From G963663365 sp963663365 (lineage in GTDB: Bacteria > Hinthialibacterota > Hinthialibacteria > Hinthialibacterales > G963663365), in assembly GCA_963663365.2 (NCBI GenBank), contig CAXXIH010000002.1, forward strand, positions 1 through 64,000: a stretch of DNA of 64,000 bases, given 5' to 3'. This document shows, piece by piece, positions 27,012-35,771 of this stretch. Both the position numbers and the translations under genes were made by a program. Below the pieces are notes generated by a model that did not search any database, had not been told where the DNA came from, and saw only the letters and a list, made by a program, of their open reading frames with translations. Positions within the stretch are counted from its first letter, which is position 1. Every line of letters starts with the position of its first letter.

Positions 27012-27058
27012 GCCTGCGGGAGGTATTTGCAGACTGGCTGCAGGTTATCCCCGCAGGC
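27012..27058 (+). promoter_or_regulatory. Long-range hairpin in the intergenic region before the HAD gene
   Basis: GCCTGCGGG (27012-27020) and CCCGCAGGC (27050-27058) are perfect 9-bp arms around a 29-base loop in the 285-bp space between divergent genes. A smaller GGCTG-TCAGG-CAGCC hairpin follows near 27150. They could form a 5' leader structure for the HAD/amidotransferase pair. No known riboswitch class is recognised. Confidence 0.35.
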
Positions 27059-27211
27059 TTTCTCAAATCGGGCCGCTGGCCTATATTCACACGGACCGCG
27101 CTTTAATCACCACCTACGAGGCGACTCTGTAAGATCGATTGATCGGTTGGCTGTCAGGCAGCCCTGGCAAAGAATGCGGCCTTTCAGCAATGGAAAAGTG
27201 TGAGGATTTGA

Positions 27212-27976
27212 ATGAGTAAAAGACCCGTTACTGCGATTACCTTTGACCTATGGGATACCGTTATTGTCGATGATTCAGAGGAACCCAGACGTAAAGAATT
27301 GGGCCTGCCGCCCAAACCGGTCGAACGCCGGGATCTGGTTCACGCCTTTCTCAATAAACACGAACCCATTTCGCGTGAAGAAGTTGATCTCGCCTACAAC
27401 GTAACCGATGCGGCCTTTCGTAAGGTTTGGCACGACCAACATTTTACATGGTCCGTACGTGAACGCTTGTCGGTTCTGCTCAATGGCCTTGGACGTGAAT
27501 TGCCCGAGCCCGAATTCGCTGAACTCATCGAACTTCATGAGAATATGGAATTAAGACACCGCCCCGATCTGGTCCAAAACTTCGGACCGATCCTGGAAGA
27601 GTTACATAAAAACTACAAACTCGGCGTAATTTCAGACACGATTTTCAGCCCGGGTACGGCGTTGCGAGAGTTGCTCAAAGGCGAAGACTTATTAAAACAT
27701 TTCGACGCCTTCATCTTTTCCGATGAAGCAGGCTGCTCAAAACCGCATCCCGGCGTTTTTGAAAAAGCGGCTGAAGCCTTAGGTGTTGAAATCCCTCACA
27801 TCGTGCACGTCGGTGATCGCGAGCATAACGATGTGGGCGGACCTCACGCCGTTGGGGCCAGGGCCATCTTTACGACGGTCATTAAAGACCGGGGATATGA
27901 GGACAGCAAGGCAGATGCAATCTGCCATGATTATAAAGACTTGCCCGCGATCGTTGCGAAACTTGATCAAAGGTAG
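27212..27976 (+). CDS. HAD-superfamily hydrolase
   Basis: This 254-residue protein has all four HAD motifs: motif I ITFDLWDTVI (nucleophile Asp near residue 11, though the second Asp is replaced in D-L-W-D by the usual spacing), motif II ISDT, motif III Lys in GCSKPHPGVF, and motif IV VGDREHNDVGG. A helical cap of the C1 type lies between motifs I and II. Such enzymes remove phosphate from small molecules, often sugar phosphates. The substrate cannot be read from sequence. GAGGA lies 7 bases before the ATG, and the amidotransferase gene follows after 15 bp, so the two are probably one operon. Confidence 0.9.
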   Translation: MSKRPVTAITFDLWDTVIVDDSEEPRRKELGLPPKPVERRDLVHAFLNKHEPISREEVDLAYNVTDAAFRKVWHDQHFTWSVRERLSVLLNGLGRELPEPEFAELIELHENMELRHRPDLVQNFGPILEELHKNYKLGVISDTIFSPGTALRELLKGEDLLKHFDAFIFSDEAGCSKPHPGVFEKAAEALGVEIPHIVHVGDREHNDVGGPHAVGARAIFTTVIKDRGYEDSKADAICHDYKDLPAIVAKLDQR

Positions 27977-27991
27977 ACGCAGGAGATTAGA

Positions 27992-28849
27992 ATGGCGCAA
28001 CAGCCGCATTTCCTGATTATCGACGGTTATCCCGAGAAAAGTCGGGATCAACTCCAAGAATCGGGTATGAAGCTGGCCGGAGACCTTTTTGCGGCAATGC
28101 TGCTGCAAAACCTTCCCCAGGCTACATATCAAATTATTTTCCCCGGCGATCCGGGTGTAAAATTCCCTAACAAGACCGAGATGGAGGAATACCAAGGAAT
28201 CCTCTGGACCGGATGCAACCTCTCTCTCTTGGATAAAGATAATCCCCGGGTTATTTGTCAGGTGGAATTTGCCCAACTGGCCTATGAAGTCGGTGTGCCC
28301 AGTTATGGAAGTTGCTGGGCTCTGCAAATTGCGGCCGTGGCCGCCGGCGGCGAAGTTAAAGAAAATCCCAAAGGCCGCGAGATGGGCATGGCCCGCAAAA
28401 TCAGCCTAACCGATGAGGCCCGCAACCATCCGATGTTCACCGGACGTTCCACTGTCTTTGAAGCCTTTATCAGCCATGATGATGAAGTCACCAAACTCCC
28501 TCCTGGCGGTGTTCGGCTTGCCGGCAATTCATTTACAAACATCCAGGCGCTTGCCGTAGAACACAAAAAGGGAGCGTTTTGGGCGACGCAATACCATCCG
28601 GAATATGATCTGCATGAAATGGCCCGCCTGATTGTGGCCCGCGAATCCAAACTGGTTCCAATGGGCTTCTTCAAGGGGCATGATGAACTTATGCAGTATG
28701 TGGATGATCTCGAAACATTATTTGCCAATCCCGAACGCAAAGACTTGCGTTGGAAATTGGCCATTGATGACGACGTGCTTTGTGATCGTACCCGTCAAAA
28801 TGAGTTCATCAATTGGCTCGAAAAACTCGTCCTCCCTAAAGCAGGCTGA
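27992..28849 (+). CDS. Class I glutamine amidotransferase-like protein
   Basis: The 285-residue protein has the GATase1 triad: nucleophile Cys108 in SYGSCWALQ, and His202 and Glu204 in TQYHPEYD. The fold and motifs resemble the stand-alone GuaA-type amidotransferases that release ammonia from glutamine for an unknown partner, and gamma-glutamyl hydrolase-like relatives. There is an additional C-terminal helical region of about 60 residues after the triad. It is preceded by CAGGAG at good spacing and by the HAD gene 15 bp upstream. No synthetase partner is adjacent, so the acceptor is unknown. Confidence 0.9.
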   Translation: MAQQPHFLIIDGYPEKSRDQLQESGMKLAGDLFAAMLLQNLPQATYQIIFPGDPGVKFPNKTEMEEYQGILWTGCNLSLLDKDNPRVICQVEFAQLAYEVGVPSYGSCWALQIAAVAAGGEVKENPKGREMGMARKISLTDEARNHPMFTGRSTVFEAFISHDDEVTKLPPGGVRLAGNSFTNIQALAVEHKKGAFWATQYHPEYDLHEMARLIVARESKLVPMGFFKGHDELMQYVDDLETLFANPERKDLRWKLAIDDDVLCDRTRQNEFINWLEKLVLPKAG

Positions 28850-28864
28850 GTACGCACGTATCGA

Positions 28865-29243
28865 AACCCAACTTTTTAGAAGTTCTCCAAATACACTGCG
28901 AAATAGTGCGCCGGGAGTTGCTATACATATAAATGTATCTCTTCGCCCTCTCAACTCCCTAAAACGAACACACCAAAGCACCGTAGGTGCGGCAAGTCAA
29001 TAGCCCCGGTTTAGCATGAGACGGTCGAAGACCGGCGATGGCGTAAGCCGGGGTAAAAGGTCCTTTTAAAATCATAAGCACTGTAAGTGCGCAAGAGGCG
29101 ATAGTTTGTTTTGTTAACGGAAAAATCTTCTCCCCATCCACCCATCTTTGCATAAGCTTCGTGCCCTTCGTGCCCCATTCGTGCTTTCGTGATTCTACTT
29201 TCCACTCTCCACTTTCTACTTTTTCACCGCCACCGGCGGTTTC
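28865..29243 (+). repeat. Interspersed hairpin-repeat island 6
   Basis: The island lies between convergent genes. Modules: 'aaatacactgcgaaatagtgcgccggg', AGCACCGTAGGTGC, a long CCCCGG..CCGGGG hairpin (about 29004-29056, replacing CCAGGCT..AGCCTGG of other islands) that contains ACGGTC-GAAG-ACCGGC inside, GCACTGTAAGTGC, GCAAGAGGCG, 'ctccccatccacccatctttgcataagcttcgtgcccttcgtgcccc', 'gctttcgtgattctac', the polypyrimidine run and CACCGCC-ACC-GGCGG. It ends exactly at the stop codon of the minus-strand gene at 29244. Confidence 0.75.
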
Positions 29244-30101
29244 TTAGCCAACCGTATTCTTGAGGATGCCGATACCTTCAATTTCGATTTCGATCACATC
29301 CCCGGATTTGATACTATCGACTCCCGGCGGTGTCCCTGTATAAATCACATCGCCGGGCATAAGCGTCATCGACTGGCTAACATGGCTCACAATTGCGGAA
29401 ATATCGAATACCAATTTCGATGTTCGCTCATGCTGCTTGCGCTCGCCATTCACACGGGTCTGAATCAACAAATTGTCATAGTCGAGCCCGGCTGCGATGC
29501 ACGGTCCCAAACAGGCAAAAGTATCCGACGCTTTGGCACGCCACCACTGCACATCCGAATCCGACCAATTCCGGCATGAAACATCGTTCCCGCAGGTGAC
29601 GCCGAAAATGCAATCTTTCACCTGGGCTGGCGATATATTCTTTGCCTTCTTGCCGATTACTACTGCAAGTTCGCCTTCGTAAACAACATCTTCCGCTCCC
29701 TCTGGAATCACGATGGTCCCCTCATGCTCAAGGAGGGCGGATGGGGCCTTAAAAAATAATTGAGGAACTTTAAAGTCCGGCTTCTGCCCTTCCGGACCGA
29801 AATAATTGGCGGCAACACCAAGCACTTTGGAAGGCTCGCAGGGAACGAGAAGTTTGACCGCATCCAAATTTACAGTCTTCCCCGTACGGGCATGCTTTCC
29901 AAAAAGATCGCCACGCAATTCATGGATACGTTCCCCTTCCAGTTCGCCAATATGTGCCTCATCGCCAACCGCGTAGCGGACATAGCGAAATACACCAGGC
30001 GTCGCAGCCATAAGCCGGGGCACGGCCATAAGCCGGGGCGCGGTGAGTGCGGCTGCGGCTAAGGCGCTCTGAAAAACAAAATCTCTGCGATTGATGTGCA
30101 T
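29244..30101 (-). CDS. Tat-exported fumarylacetoacetate hydrolase (FAH)-family protein
   Basis: ATG 30101 is chosen because GGAGG lies 8-9 bases upstream and it opens a twin-arginine signal (HINRRDFVFQSALAAAAL). The mature part has the FAH-family pattern: VVYEGELAVVIGKKAKN with metal-binding Glu residues, FGVTCGNDVSCR, and YTGTPPGVDSIKSGD, followed by the closing I-E-I-E-G-I-G-x-L-x-N stretch. Family members hydrolyse or decarboxylate 2-oxo acids such as acylpyruvates and 2-hydroxymuconate products. Export is unusual for this family, though Tat versions occur in Planctomycetota-like genomes. A duplicated short run (PRLMAVPRLMAA) sits at the signal cleavage region. Confidence 0.9.
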   Translation of the reverse strand: MHINRRDFVFQSALAAAALTAPRLMAVPRLMAATPGVFRYVRYAVGDEAHIGELEGERIHELRGDLFGKHARTGKTVNLDAVKLLVPCEPSKVLGVAANYFGPEGQKPDFKVPQLFFKAPSALLEHEGTIVIPEGAEDVVYEGELAVVIGKKAKNISPAQVKDCIFGVTCGNDVSCRNWSDSDVQWWRAKASDTFACLGPCIAAGLDYDNLLIQTRVNGERKQHERTSKLVFDISAIVSHVSQSMTLMPGDVIYTGTPPGVDSIKSGDVIEIEIEGIGILKNTVG

Positions 30102-30200
30102 TGCTAAAACCTCCCATCCAAAATAGCCTTGGGCTATCAAGTATAATCACAGAATGATTCATAGGTCGAGTTGCCAAAGTAACCTAAAATGGACAAAATC

Positions 30201-30340
30201 CTTAGAAGTGATTTCAAAACGCCGTTTTATAAATAGTCAGGGGAGGGCGAATCTCCTGATGAGCCGCTGTTTTCGCACTTTCCACATCAGTTTGGTATAA
30301 CTTTGATTTTCGGAAAAGGAGTTCTGAAACCACTTCTAAG
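30201..30340 (+). mobile_element. MITE-like element with terminal inverted repeats containing a B-box hairpin
   Basis: The 140-bp unit is bounded by CTTAGAAGTGATTTCAAAAC (30201-30220) and GTTCTGAAACCACTTCTAAG (30321-30340). Their arms agree at 18 of 20 positions. Each end has a TA two bases in, so the element could equally be read as TA|GAAGTG..CACTTC|TA, the pattern of TA-targeting (IS630/Tc1-like) MITEs. It contains one complete B-box (30241-30266) and no ORF. It lies between divergent genes at 30101 and 30410 and could carry promoter or leader sequence for the + strand gene. Confidence 0.7.
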
Positions 30341-30409
30341 CAGATGACAACATGATCAGCCTTTTGTTATATTTGAATTGTCTGAATAAGGCATGGGAGC
30401 TCCTTCTGT

Positions 30410-31540
30410 ATGAATAGCCAGAAAACACCCTCCGAGCCGCGTCAAGAGGTATCGAGCGAAATCGATAACTGCGCACATTCCAATCGCCGCACAACAATCT
30501 TGATGCTGGCCGCGCTTCCCATTCTCATCGTGGGCTCTAATGCGATTATGCTTTTATCGCTGTTGGCGGGCGATTTTGGATTCTTTCCTTGGGTAAAAAA
30601 AGCCTATGCCTTAAATACGGTTTGGCTGCCGTTTTTAATGGTGGCTTTCGGCGGAGTAGGTTTGGTGTATACCAAACATCAGCCGTCAGAAAACCGCACC
30701 CGTATCGTCTCCGCTTGTTGCTGTGGTATTGCGTTCTTGCTTTGGGGAATTCATATCTATGCCACACATATCGAACCCTACCGGTTACAGATCAAAACCG
30801 TCGTCCTGCATTCACCCAAAATTCACAAACCCCTGAAAATACTCCATATTTCGGACATCCAATCGGCTTCTGTGGGCGATTATGAATACAAAGTATTTGA
30901 ACGGATTCAGGAACTGGACCCGGATATCATCTTGCATACAGGCGACTTGGTACAGCCGGTACGTCCCGCAACCTGGGAAACAGAAATTCCCAAGATGGAT
31001 GCACTCTTAAGCAACCTGCAGGCTCAGTATGGATTCATAAGCGTATTGGGAGATACCGATCAACATTTGTCTCATCGGACTTCTGAATGGCCAAAGAATG
31101 TGACCATGCTGATTTCAAATTCATGCAGTGTGGATTTGGATGAATCAACGATCTCAATTCTTGGACTTTCATTGGAGCAATCCCGCTGGGGAGACCGGGA
31201 AGCCGTAGAACAGTGGTTGCAGGCAGCCGAAGACGATACCTTCACAATTCTGCTCGGCCATGCACCGGATTATATTCTCTCGGTCGATGATCTGGAAATC
31301 GACCTCTGTTTGGCGGGCCATACCCATGGCGGACAAATTCGCCTCCCCTTCATCGGGCCGCTTTTAACACTTACGCAGGTTCCCCGCGACTGGGCACGTG
31401 GATTTCATGAGGCCGGACAAACCGTTCTCAATGTTTCAGCCGGAATCGGATGTGAACACCATAGCGATTTGCCCTCGATCCGTTTCTTATGCCCGCCTGA
31501 AATGACCTTAATTCAGGTTCTGCCCTCCCGCTCCCCGTAA
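30410..31540 (+). CDS. Membrane-anchored metallophosphoesterase (YaeI/YkuE-like)
   Basis: This 376-residue protein has three predicted membrane helices in its first 115 residues (ILMLAALPILIVGSNAIMLL; NTVWLPFLMVAFGGVGLVY; IVSACCCGIAFLLWGIHIYA). A calcineurin-like phosphoesterase domain follows, with the metal motifs ILHISDIQ, HTGDLV, LGDTDQH (Asp where many members have Asn), LLGHAPDY and LAGHTHGGQIRLP. YaeI/YkuE relatives act on lipid-linked or UDP-diacylglucosamine-type phosphoesters at the membrane. The substrate here is unknown. The changed GDTD in place of GNHD may alter metal coordination. Confidence 0.9.
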   Translation: MNSQKTPSEPRQEVSSEIDNCAHSNRRTTILMLAALPILIVGSNAIMLLSLLAGDFGFFPWVKKAYALNTVWLPFLMVAFGGVGLVYTKHQPSENRTRIVSACCCGIAFLLWGIHIYATHIEPYRLQIKTVVLHSPKIHKPLKILHISDIQSASVGDYEYKVFERIQELDPDIILHTGDLVQPVRPATWETEIPKMDALLSNLQAQYGFISVLGDTDQHLSHRTSEWPKNVTMLISNSCSVDLDESTISILGLSLEQSRWGDREAVEQWLQAAEDDTFTILLGHAPDYILSVDDLEIDLCLAGHTHGGQIRLPFIGPLLTLTQVPRDWARGFHEAGQTVLNVSAGIGCEHHSDLPSIRFLCPPEMTLIQVLPSRSP

Positions 31541-31617
31541 CCGAATCATGGTGGTAGATGCCGTCCAAGAAACTGTGGTAACATGAATTGCTAACAACAT
31601 GCAGCAGGAGATTCGGT

Positions 31618-32007
31618 ATGAGCAAGAAAAAACAAATCACAATCACACTCCCCAACAAGGTCGGTGAATTGAGCCGTCTCACACGCAGGCTCAAAAAGAG
31701 CAAAGTGAATATGGAGGCAATCTGCGTTTCAAACTTATTGGACACCGGCGTAGTCCGTTTTGTGCCCAATAACCTTGCCGCCGCAAAAAAGGCTTTGGCC
31801 GGTTATGGCGCTACGATTTCGGTGGATGATGTCATCGGCGTGATGTTGCCGCACAAAATCGGCGCATTGGGCGCGGCCGCCGCCAAACTTCAAGCCAAAA
31901 AAATCAATATCGAATATGTCTATGGCAGCGCCGCTCTTAAAGGTGGAAAATCTCTGTGCATCTTTAAAACATCGGATCAAAAAGCCGCAGAAAAAATCCT
32001 GGGCTAA
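31618..32007 (+). CDS. Small protein of two tandem ACT domains
   Basis: ATG 31618 has CAGGAG 8 bases upstream and starts MSKKKQITITLPNKVGELSR, the usual opening of an ACT domain. The protein has 129 residues. The first domain spans about residues 5-66 and the second about 72-129 (GVMLPHKIGALGAAAAKL). Each has the beta-alpha-beta-beta-alpha-beta order with the ligand-binding G at the first strand-helix junction (N/H-K-V/I-G-E/A-L). Stand-alone ACT-pair proteins bind amino acids and act as regulators or dimeric sensors. No biosynthetic gene is adjacent. It follows the phosphoesterase by 77 bp. Confidence 0.88.
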   Translation: MSKKKQITITLPNKVGELSRLTRRLKKSKVNMEAICVSNLLDTGVVRFVPNNLAAAKKALAGYGATISVDDVIGVMLPHKIGALGAAAAKLQAKKINIEYVYGSAALKGGKSLCIFKTSDQKAAEKILG

Positions 32008-32039
32008 AAATCCGGCGTCACGCACACGCTACGAAATAA

Positions 32040-32300
32040 CATAATATTAACCGTCACCACCACGGCACTCCCTTGGGGTGTCTTCGTAATTCTACTCTCC
32101 CCTCTCTACTTTCTCGCCGCCAACGGCGGCGTGCAGGGTGCCGACCAATTATATCCTCCACCCACACCTCGAAATCGTGGGCCGCTAGGCTTCTTGCCCG
32201 CAGGGGTACCCTGACGTGGGCCGGTAGCCGTCATGTCCACGGCGGCCACGCCGCGTGGGAGTAGGTCCCGCCTTGGCGGGATCCTGCCCGGTCACGGGTC
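32040..32300 (+). repeat. Interspersed hairpin-repeat island 7
   Basis: The island lies between convergent genes. It has a degraded 'cttcgtaattctac' module, polypyrimidine run, CGCCGCC-AA-C-GGCGGCG, 'cagggtgccgaccaat', 'cgaaatcgtgggccgctagg' and CAGGG-GTA-CCCTG (about 32203-32215, with a compensated A-T pair relative to CCGGG-GTA-CCCGG). CGGCG-GCCA-CGCCG (loop C instead of T), CCCGCC-TT-GGCGGG and CCCG-GTCA-CGGG follow. It ends within one base of the minus-strand stop codon at 32301. Confidence 0.78.
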
Positions 32301-33689
32301 TTACCAAGGCCCGGTGCCTTTGAATTTCAATTTCAACGGATTATTGAAACGTTGATGGGCGTCACGGACTTCGTGCAGACGTGAGGATGGTTCAAAAACA
32401 AACAACGCCTCTTCATTACAAAATACCGTCCCTTTGGCCACAACCGCATTACGATCCAAAATCGTATTCGGTTCGCCGAATGGATAAACCTCGGGACGCG
32501 ACCAATACGAAAATCCCCACCCGTACTGCGCAACATAGGTACATGGCACCGTGAATGGAATCGGGCCGCCCTCTTTATTCATCACAAAATGCGATTTTCG
32601 CAACGAGGCGATGCCGAACTCCTTCGATTTATGGTAGCCCGCTACCCAAGGAACATCCCGGTCAAGAATGGCAATTGCGCCTTTGGCATATCCTTCGATC
32701 TCAACCTCGTTATCGTCATTCAAATGAGCATTGATCTCACGCGTAATCACCTTGTCGTGCTCCGGCCAAGCATAATGCGTAAATGTCGGAATTAGCGGCT
32801 CGGCACGGTTACCCTGATGTTTTTTCGTTTCTAAATGCGTCGTAACGATTTCGCCCAGACGGACTGCGCGCGCCGAACGGTTCTCATTGAACTGCATCAG
32901 CGAGCGGACTTGCACATAGGGTACACCGGCATAAAACGTGTAGGTGAGATGCGCCTCGACATCCTTATACAAACTCATCGGCCCCCAACGGTGGTACTCG
33001 ACCATAAGCGGACCGATGATCACTTCTTGATGAGGCGGCGTATCCCAATCGTAATCGTGGTCCCAACGTTGTGGGGGGCTCCATACATCCGCCACAAAAT
33101 GCGTAGGAATCTTCTGAAAGATCGACATCTCGCAATCGGCGCCCTGCCCCGCACGATAGGCCGTTTCGATAGCGCCGCACTTTCCGGATAATTGCATACG
33201 GTAAAATTCGTTCTCGACATACAGTCCCGGCGCTTCGCCCCGCAGTAAGAGACCGCGTTTGGGATAAGCCTCAGGCAGCGTCGCAGAATCGGTATTGTCC
33301 CAAAGCAGACGGTAGGTGGCATTCTTCTTTGCATCACAAGTGGCAATAAAGACGATGTTCGTGCTAATTGTCGTCGGTTCTTCCTCTTGCGGCACAACCG
33401 CTTTCACACCCCCATAAGCCTGGAACGGGATAATTTCATATTCTCCGTCGCCCTCAAGACGCAAGACCCGCACTTCCTTTTGCCAATCCTCAACCTCGCC
33501 CTCCTTGGCGCTCAATGTGACATGCACCGGTTCGGCTTCACGATCAAGCCCCGCATCCTCTTGAAGCGTGTAATCATACTGATACTGGAAATGTTTGCTC
33601 CAATCGTCAGCCGGCTCTGCAGTTGCCCCAAGGCAAATCAATACCGGTGTTAAGATGGAAAAATAAAATATCTTCTGCAATGTCAACAT
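32301..33689 (-). CDS. Exported protein of unknown function (sugar-active fold suspected)
   Basis: ATG 33689 has AGGAG 7-8 bases upstream and begins a signal peptide (MLTLQKIFYFSILTPVLICL, then GATAEPADD). A GTG at 33704 is an alternative. The mature protein of about 440 residues is beta-rich. Segments such as GLYVENEFYRMQLSGKCGAI, HQEVIIGPLMVEYHRWGPM, YTFYAGVPYVQVRSLMQF and GWGFSYWSRPEVYPFGEPN are reminiscent of galactose-mutarotase-like or rhamnogalacturonan-lyase-like supersandwich proteins. I cannot assign a family. It is adjacent (15 bp) to the sialidase-like gene upstream on the same strand, which supports a role in glycan breakdown. Confidence 0.75.
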   Translation of the reverse strand: MLTLQKIFYFSILTPVLICLGATAEPADDWSKHFQYQYDYTLQEDAGLDREAEPVHVTLSAKEGEVEDWQKEVRVLRLEGDGEYEIIPFQAYGGVKAVVPQEEEPTTISTNIVFIATCDAKKNATYRLLWDNTDSATLPEAYPKRGLLLRGEAPGLYVENEFYRMQLSGKCGAIETAYRAGQGADCEMSIFQKIPTHFVADVWSPPQRWDHDYDWDTPPHQEVIIGPLMVEYHRWGPMSLYKDVEAHLTYTFYAGVPYVQVRSLMQFNENRSARAVRLGEIVTTHLETKKHQGNRAEPLIPTFTHYAWPEHDKVITREINAHLNDDNEVEIEGYAKGAIAILDRDVPWVAGYHKSKEFGIASLRKSHFVMNKEGGPIPFTVPCTYVAQYGWGFSYWSRPEVYPFGEPNTILDRNAVVAKGTVFCNEEALFVFEPSSRLHEVRDAHQRFNNPLKLKFKGTGPW

Positions 33690-33704
33690 CTTCTTTCTCC
33701 TCAC

Positions 33705-34997
33705 TTAAAACGAATCGACCGATACACGATAGCGGTAGTGATTCGCCCATTTCCACTGCTTCATATCACGCTCGCCGAAACGGCTGGCAAAAACAACGAC
33801 ATCGCCGTTTTCGCGGTCCTGATAATAACGAAAATTAGATATTTGCGTACGTTCTGTATCGCTGGGTCCACGCTCGTCGATTACGGTTATGGTGTCCTTT
33901 TTTATAGAAAAAGGTTCTTCTTGAACCTCGGCAATCACCAAAGGACTGCGCGGCCAATTGCCATCCGCTTTCACACCATCCGGACAAAGGTTACCGATAA
34001 AATAGAGCCGCCCGTTTTTAATTGACCGAAAACACGCCGCCCCCGTCGCGGATGATCCAATCGGCACACCTTCGGTGTCCGTGCATGGCGCCGCTTCCGA
34101 CCATGTCTCTCCGTCATCCTCCGAAAAACTGAGCCATTTATACCCGGGAAGTTCCGGCGCTCTTGCATTGCTCCCCCGGCAAAGAACCGCCAGACGGCCA
34201 TCGTGAAGTTCCACCGGCGTCGACTCGCTGAACCCCCGCGTGCTTCGTTCCGGATCGGCGTTCAATGGCTGCCCCACATGCCATTCCAGTTCCCCATCTT
34301 TGGCATATTCCCCAATTACCATACGTACTTGATTGATCACCAATCCCGATTTGGGGTGATGCAGGAATTCACCATCCGGCCCGGTACTGGCTTTCATGGC
34401 CGGGATTACAATCTTGCCGGATTTCGTTTTTATCGGAAAACAAAAACTGATGCCGATCCCTCCCGGCAAACCGAAATCGTAGGTTTCCGTTTTCGGTTCG
34501 GAGCCTGGACGGGAAATAGAAATCTCAAGCTGCCGCGGCATATCCTGATTGAAATGATCTTTGGGATAAAGAAACTTACTGACCGCTGTGATTAATAGAT
34601 TCGTATCCGCATCGAAAAACGCCGTATTTTCGCAATAACGGATTCGTCCTTCGAGGACTTCATAGCTGGCAAGTTTAAGAACCGGCTCACTCCAGCTCCG
34701 GCCGTTATCCTCACTCACAATTTCATGAAAGTTGTCGTAGGTATCGGAGGCGTCTACCCATCCGAAACGATTCAAAAGCACAGGCTTTTTACGATCGATA
34801 TAGGTAACAAAGCCCGGAAATACACCCGTCCCGTTTTGCGAAGGAATAAAGACTTCTTTGCTTTTGAACTGGATAGGCCCGCGTGCGCTTGAGGCACAAC
34901 GCTTGGCGGTTCTGCAACCGCTGCCAAGCAACATCCCCAAACCGGATGCTCCTGCACCGGCCAAGAATCTTCTGCGTGATGGTTTATTCGTATTCAT
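33705..34997 (-). CDS. Tat-exported sialidase/BNR-repeat protein
   Basis: The ATG at 34997 (MNTNKPSRRRFLAGAGASG) gives a twin-arginine signal that ends in a lipobox-like LGSGC, so this is a probable Tat lipoprotein. The body is a sialidase-type propeller with two clear Asp-boxes, SEDNGRSWSEP and SEDDGETWSEA. The arginine triad of true sialidases cannot be confirmed by eye. Many PVC relatives annotated this way act on other sugars or are not characterised. The stop of this gene lies 15 bp before the start of the next exported protein gene, so the two are translationally linked. AAGG lies 7 bases before the ATG. Confidence 0.87.
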   Translation of the reverse strand: MNTNKPSRRRFLAGAGASGLGMLLGSGCRTAKRCASSARGPIQFKSKEVFIPSQNGTGVFPGFVTYIDRKKPVLLNRFGWVDASDTYDNFHEIVSEDNGRSWSEPVLKLASYEVLEGRIRYCENTAFFDADTNLLITAVSKFLYPKDHFNQDMPRQLEISISRPGSEPKTETYDFGLPGGIGISFCFPIKTKSGKIVIPAMKASTGPDGEFLHHPKSGLVINQVRMVIGEYAKDGELEWHVGQPLNADPERSTRGFSESTPVELHDGRLAVLCRGSNARAPELPGYKWLSFSEDDGETWSEAAPCTDTEGVPIGSSATGAACFRSIKNGRLYFIGNLCPDGVKADGNWPRSPLVIAEVQEEPFSIKKDTITVIDERGPSDTERTQISNFRYYQDRENGDVVVFASRFGERDMKQWKWANHYRYRVSVDSF

Positions 34998-35054
34998 ACA
35001 CAAACCTTAACGCAGTGTCGGGATGTTGAAGAGTTATGTCAACCAGGCAGGTTG

Positions 35055-35564
35055 TTACCAGTGGTCATATCGCACAATTTCATCGGAGAACGAATCGCTC
35101 TCGATGTTTTCACGCTGTCCGGGATAGCCAACCGCAACAACTTCGACAACGCGAACGCGATCCGGTATTCCCAAAATAGACCGCACTTTGGCTTCATCGA
35201 AATGCCCCACCCAGCAGCAAGTAAGGCCCTGGGAAGCGGCCGCCAAAGACAGGTGTTCAATCGCCACAGCAATCTCAACCGAATAAGTCGGGTGACCGCA
35301 AATTGTGAGATCGCTCCCGGCATCGATACAGCAGGCGATTAAAACAGGCGCAACGCATCCGAAACTGCGGCGGATACTCTCATTGACCAACCGCTGACGG
35401 GTATCCGCATCACGCACAGCCACAAACTGCCAGTCTTTCAGCCCTTGTGCTGATGGACAGGAACGCACCAACTTAAAAACCGTCTCCAAGGTTTCGTTTT
35501 CGACTGGCCGTTCGTCGTATGCACGGCACTGATAAATACTGCGGTTTACAGCATTAACATCCAT
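35055..35564 (-). CDS. Nitroreductase-family protein
   Basis: ATG 35564 (MDVNAVNRSIYQCRAYDERP) is chosen because the segment upstream overlaps the promoter side and AGAGGA lies 7-8 bases before it. At 169 residues this is a short nitroreductase-fold flavoprotein: RS-x-Y/R-x-C-R-x-Y/F-x-x-x-P opening, SCPSAQGLKDWQFV for FMN phosphate binding, and a C-terminal G-L-T-C-C-W-V-G-x-F then IPDRVRVVEVVAVGYPG. Family members reduce nitro groups, quinones or flavins with NAD(P)H, usually as dimers. The physiological substrate is unknown. It is divergent from the gene at 35772. Confidence 0.9.
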   Translation of the reverse strand: MDVNAVNRSIYQCRAYDERPVENETLETVFKLVRSCPSAQGLKDWQFVAVRDADTRQRLVNESIRRSFGCVAPVLIACCIDAGSDLTICGHPTYSVEIAVAIEHLSLAAASQGLTCCWVGHFDEAKVRSILGIPDRVRVVEVVAVGYPGQRENIESDSFSDEIVRYDHW

Positions 35565-35771
35565 ATTCGGTCCTCTTTCGTTTGGCTTGCCGCTTGGCAA
35601 GCTTATTGAAGCGAATCCCACTCACAGGCAATAGGGTTCACATAGCAAAGAGAATCAAGAATATCCGGTTCCCCATCAATGCACTCCAATGCCACGCAAA
35701 AGTCGGCTAGGGTTCCCAAAGCGAAGAATAATATCTGCAATCTATTCCAGTTGGTTTAATGTGAGGTTCTT

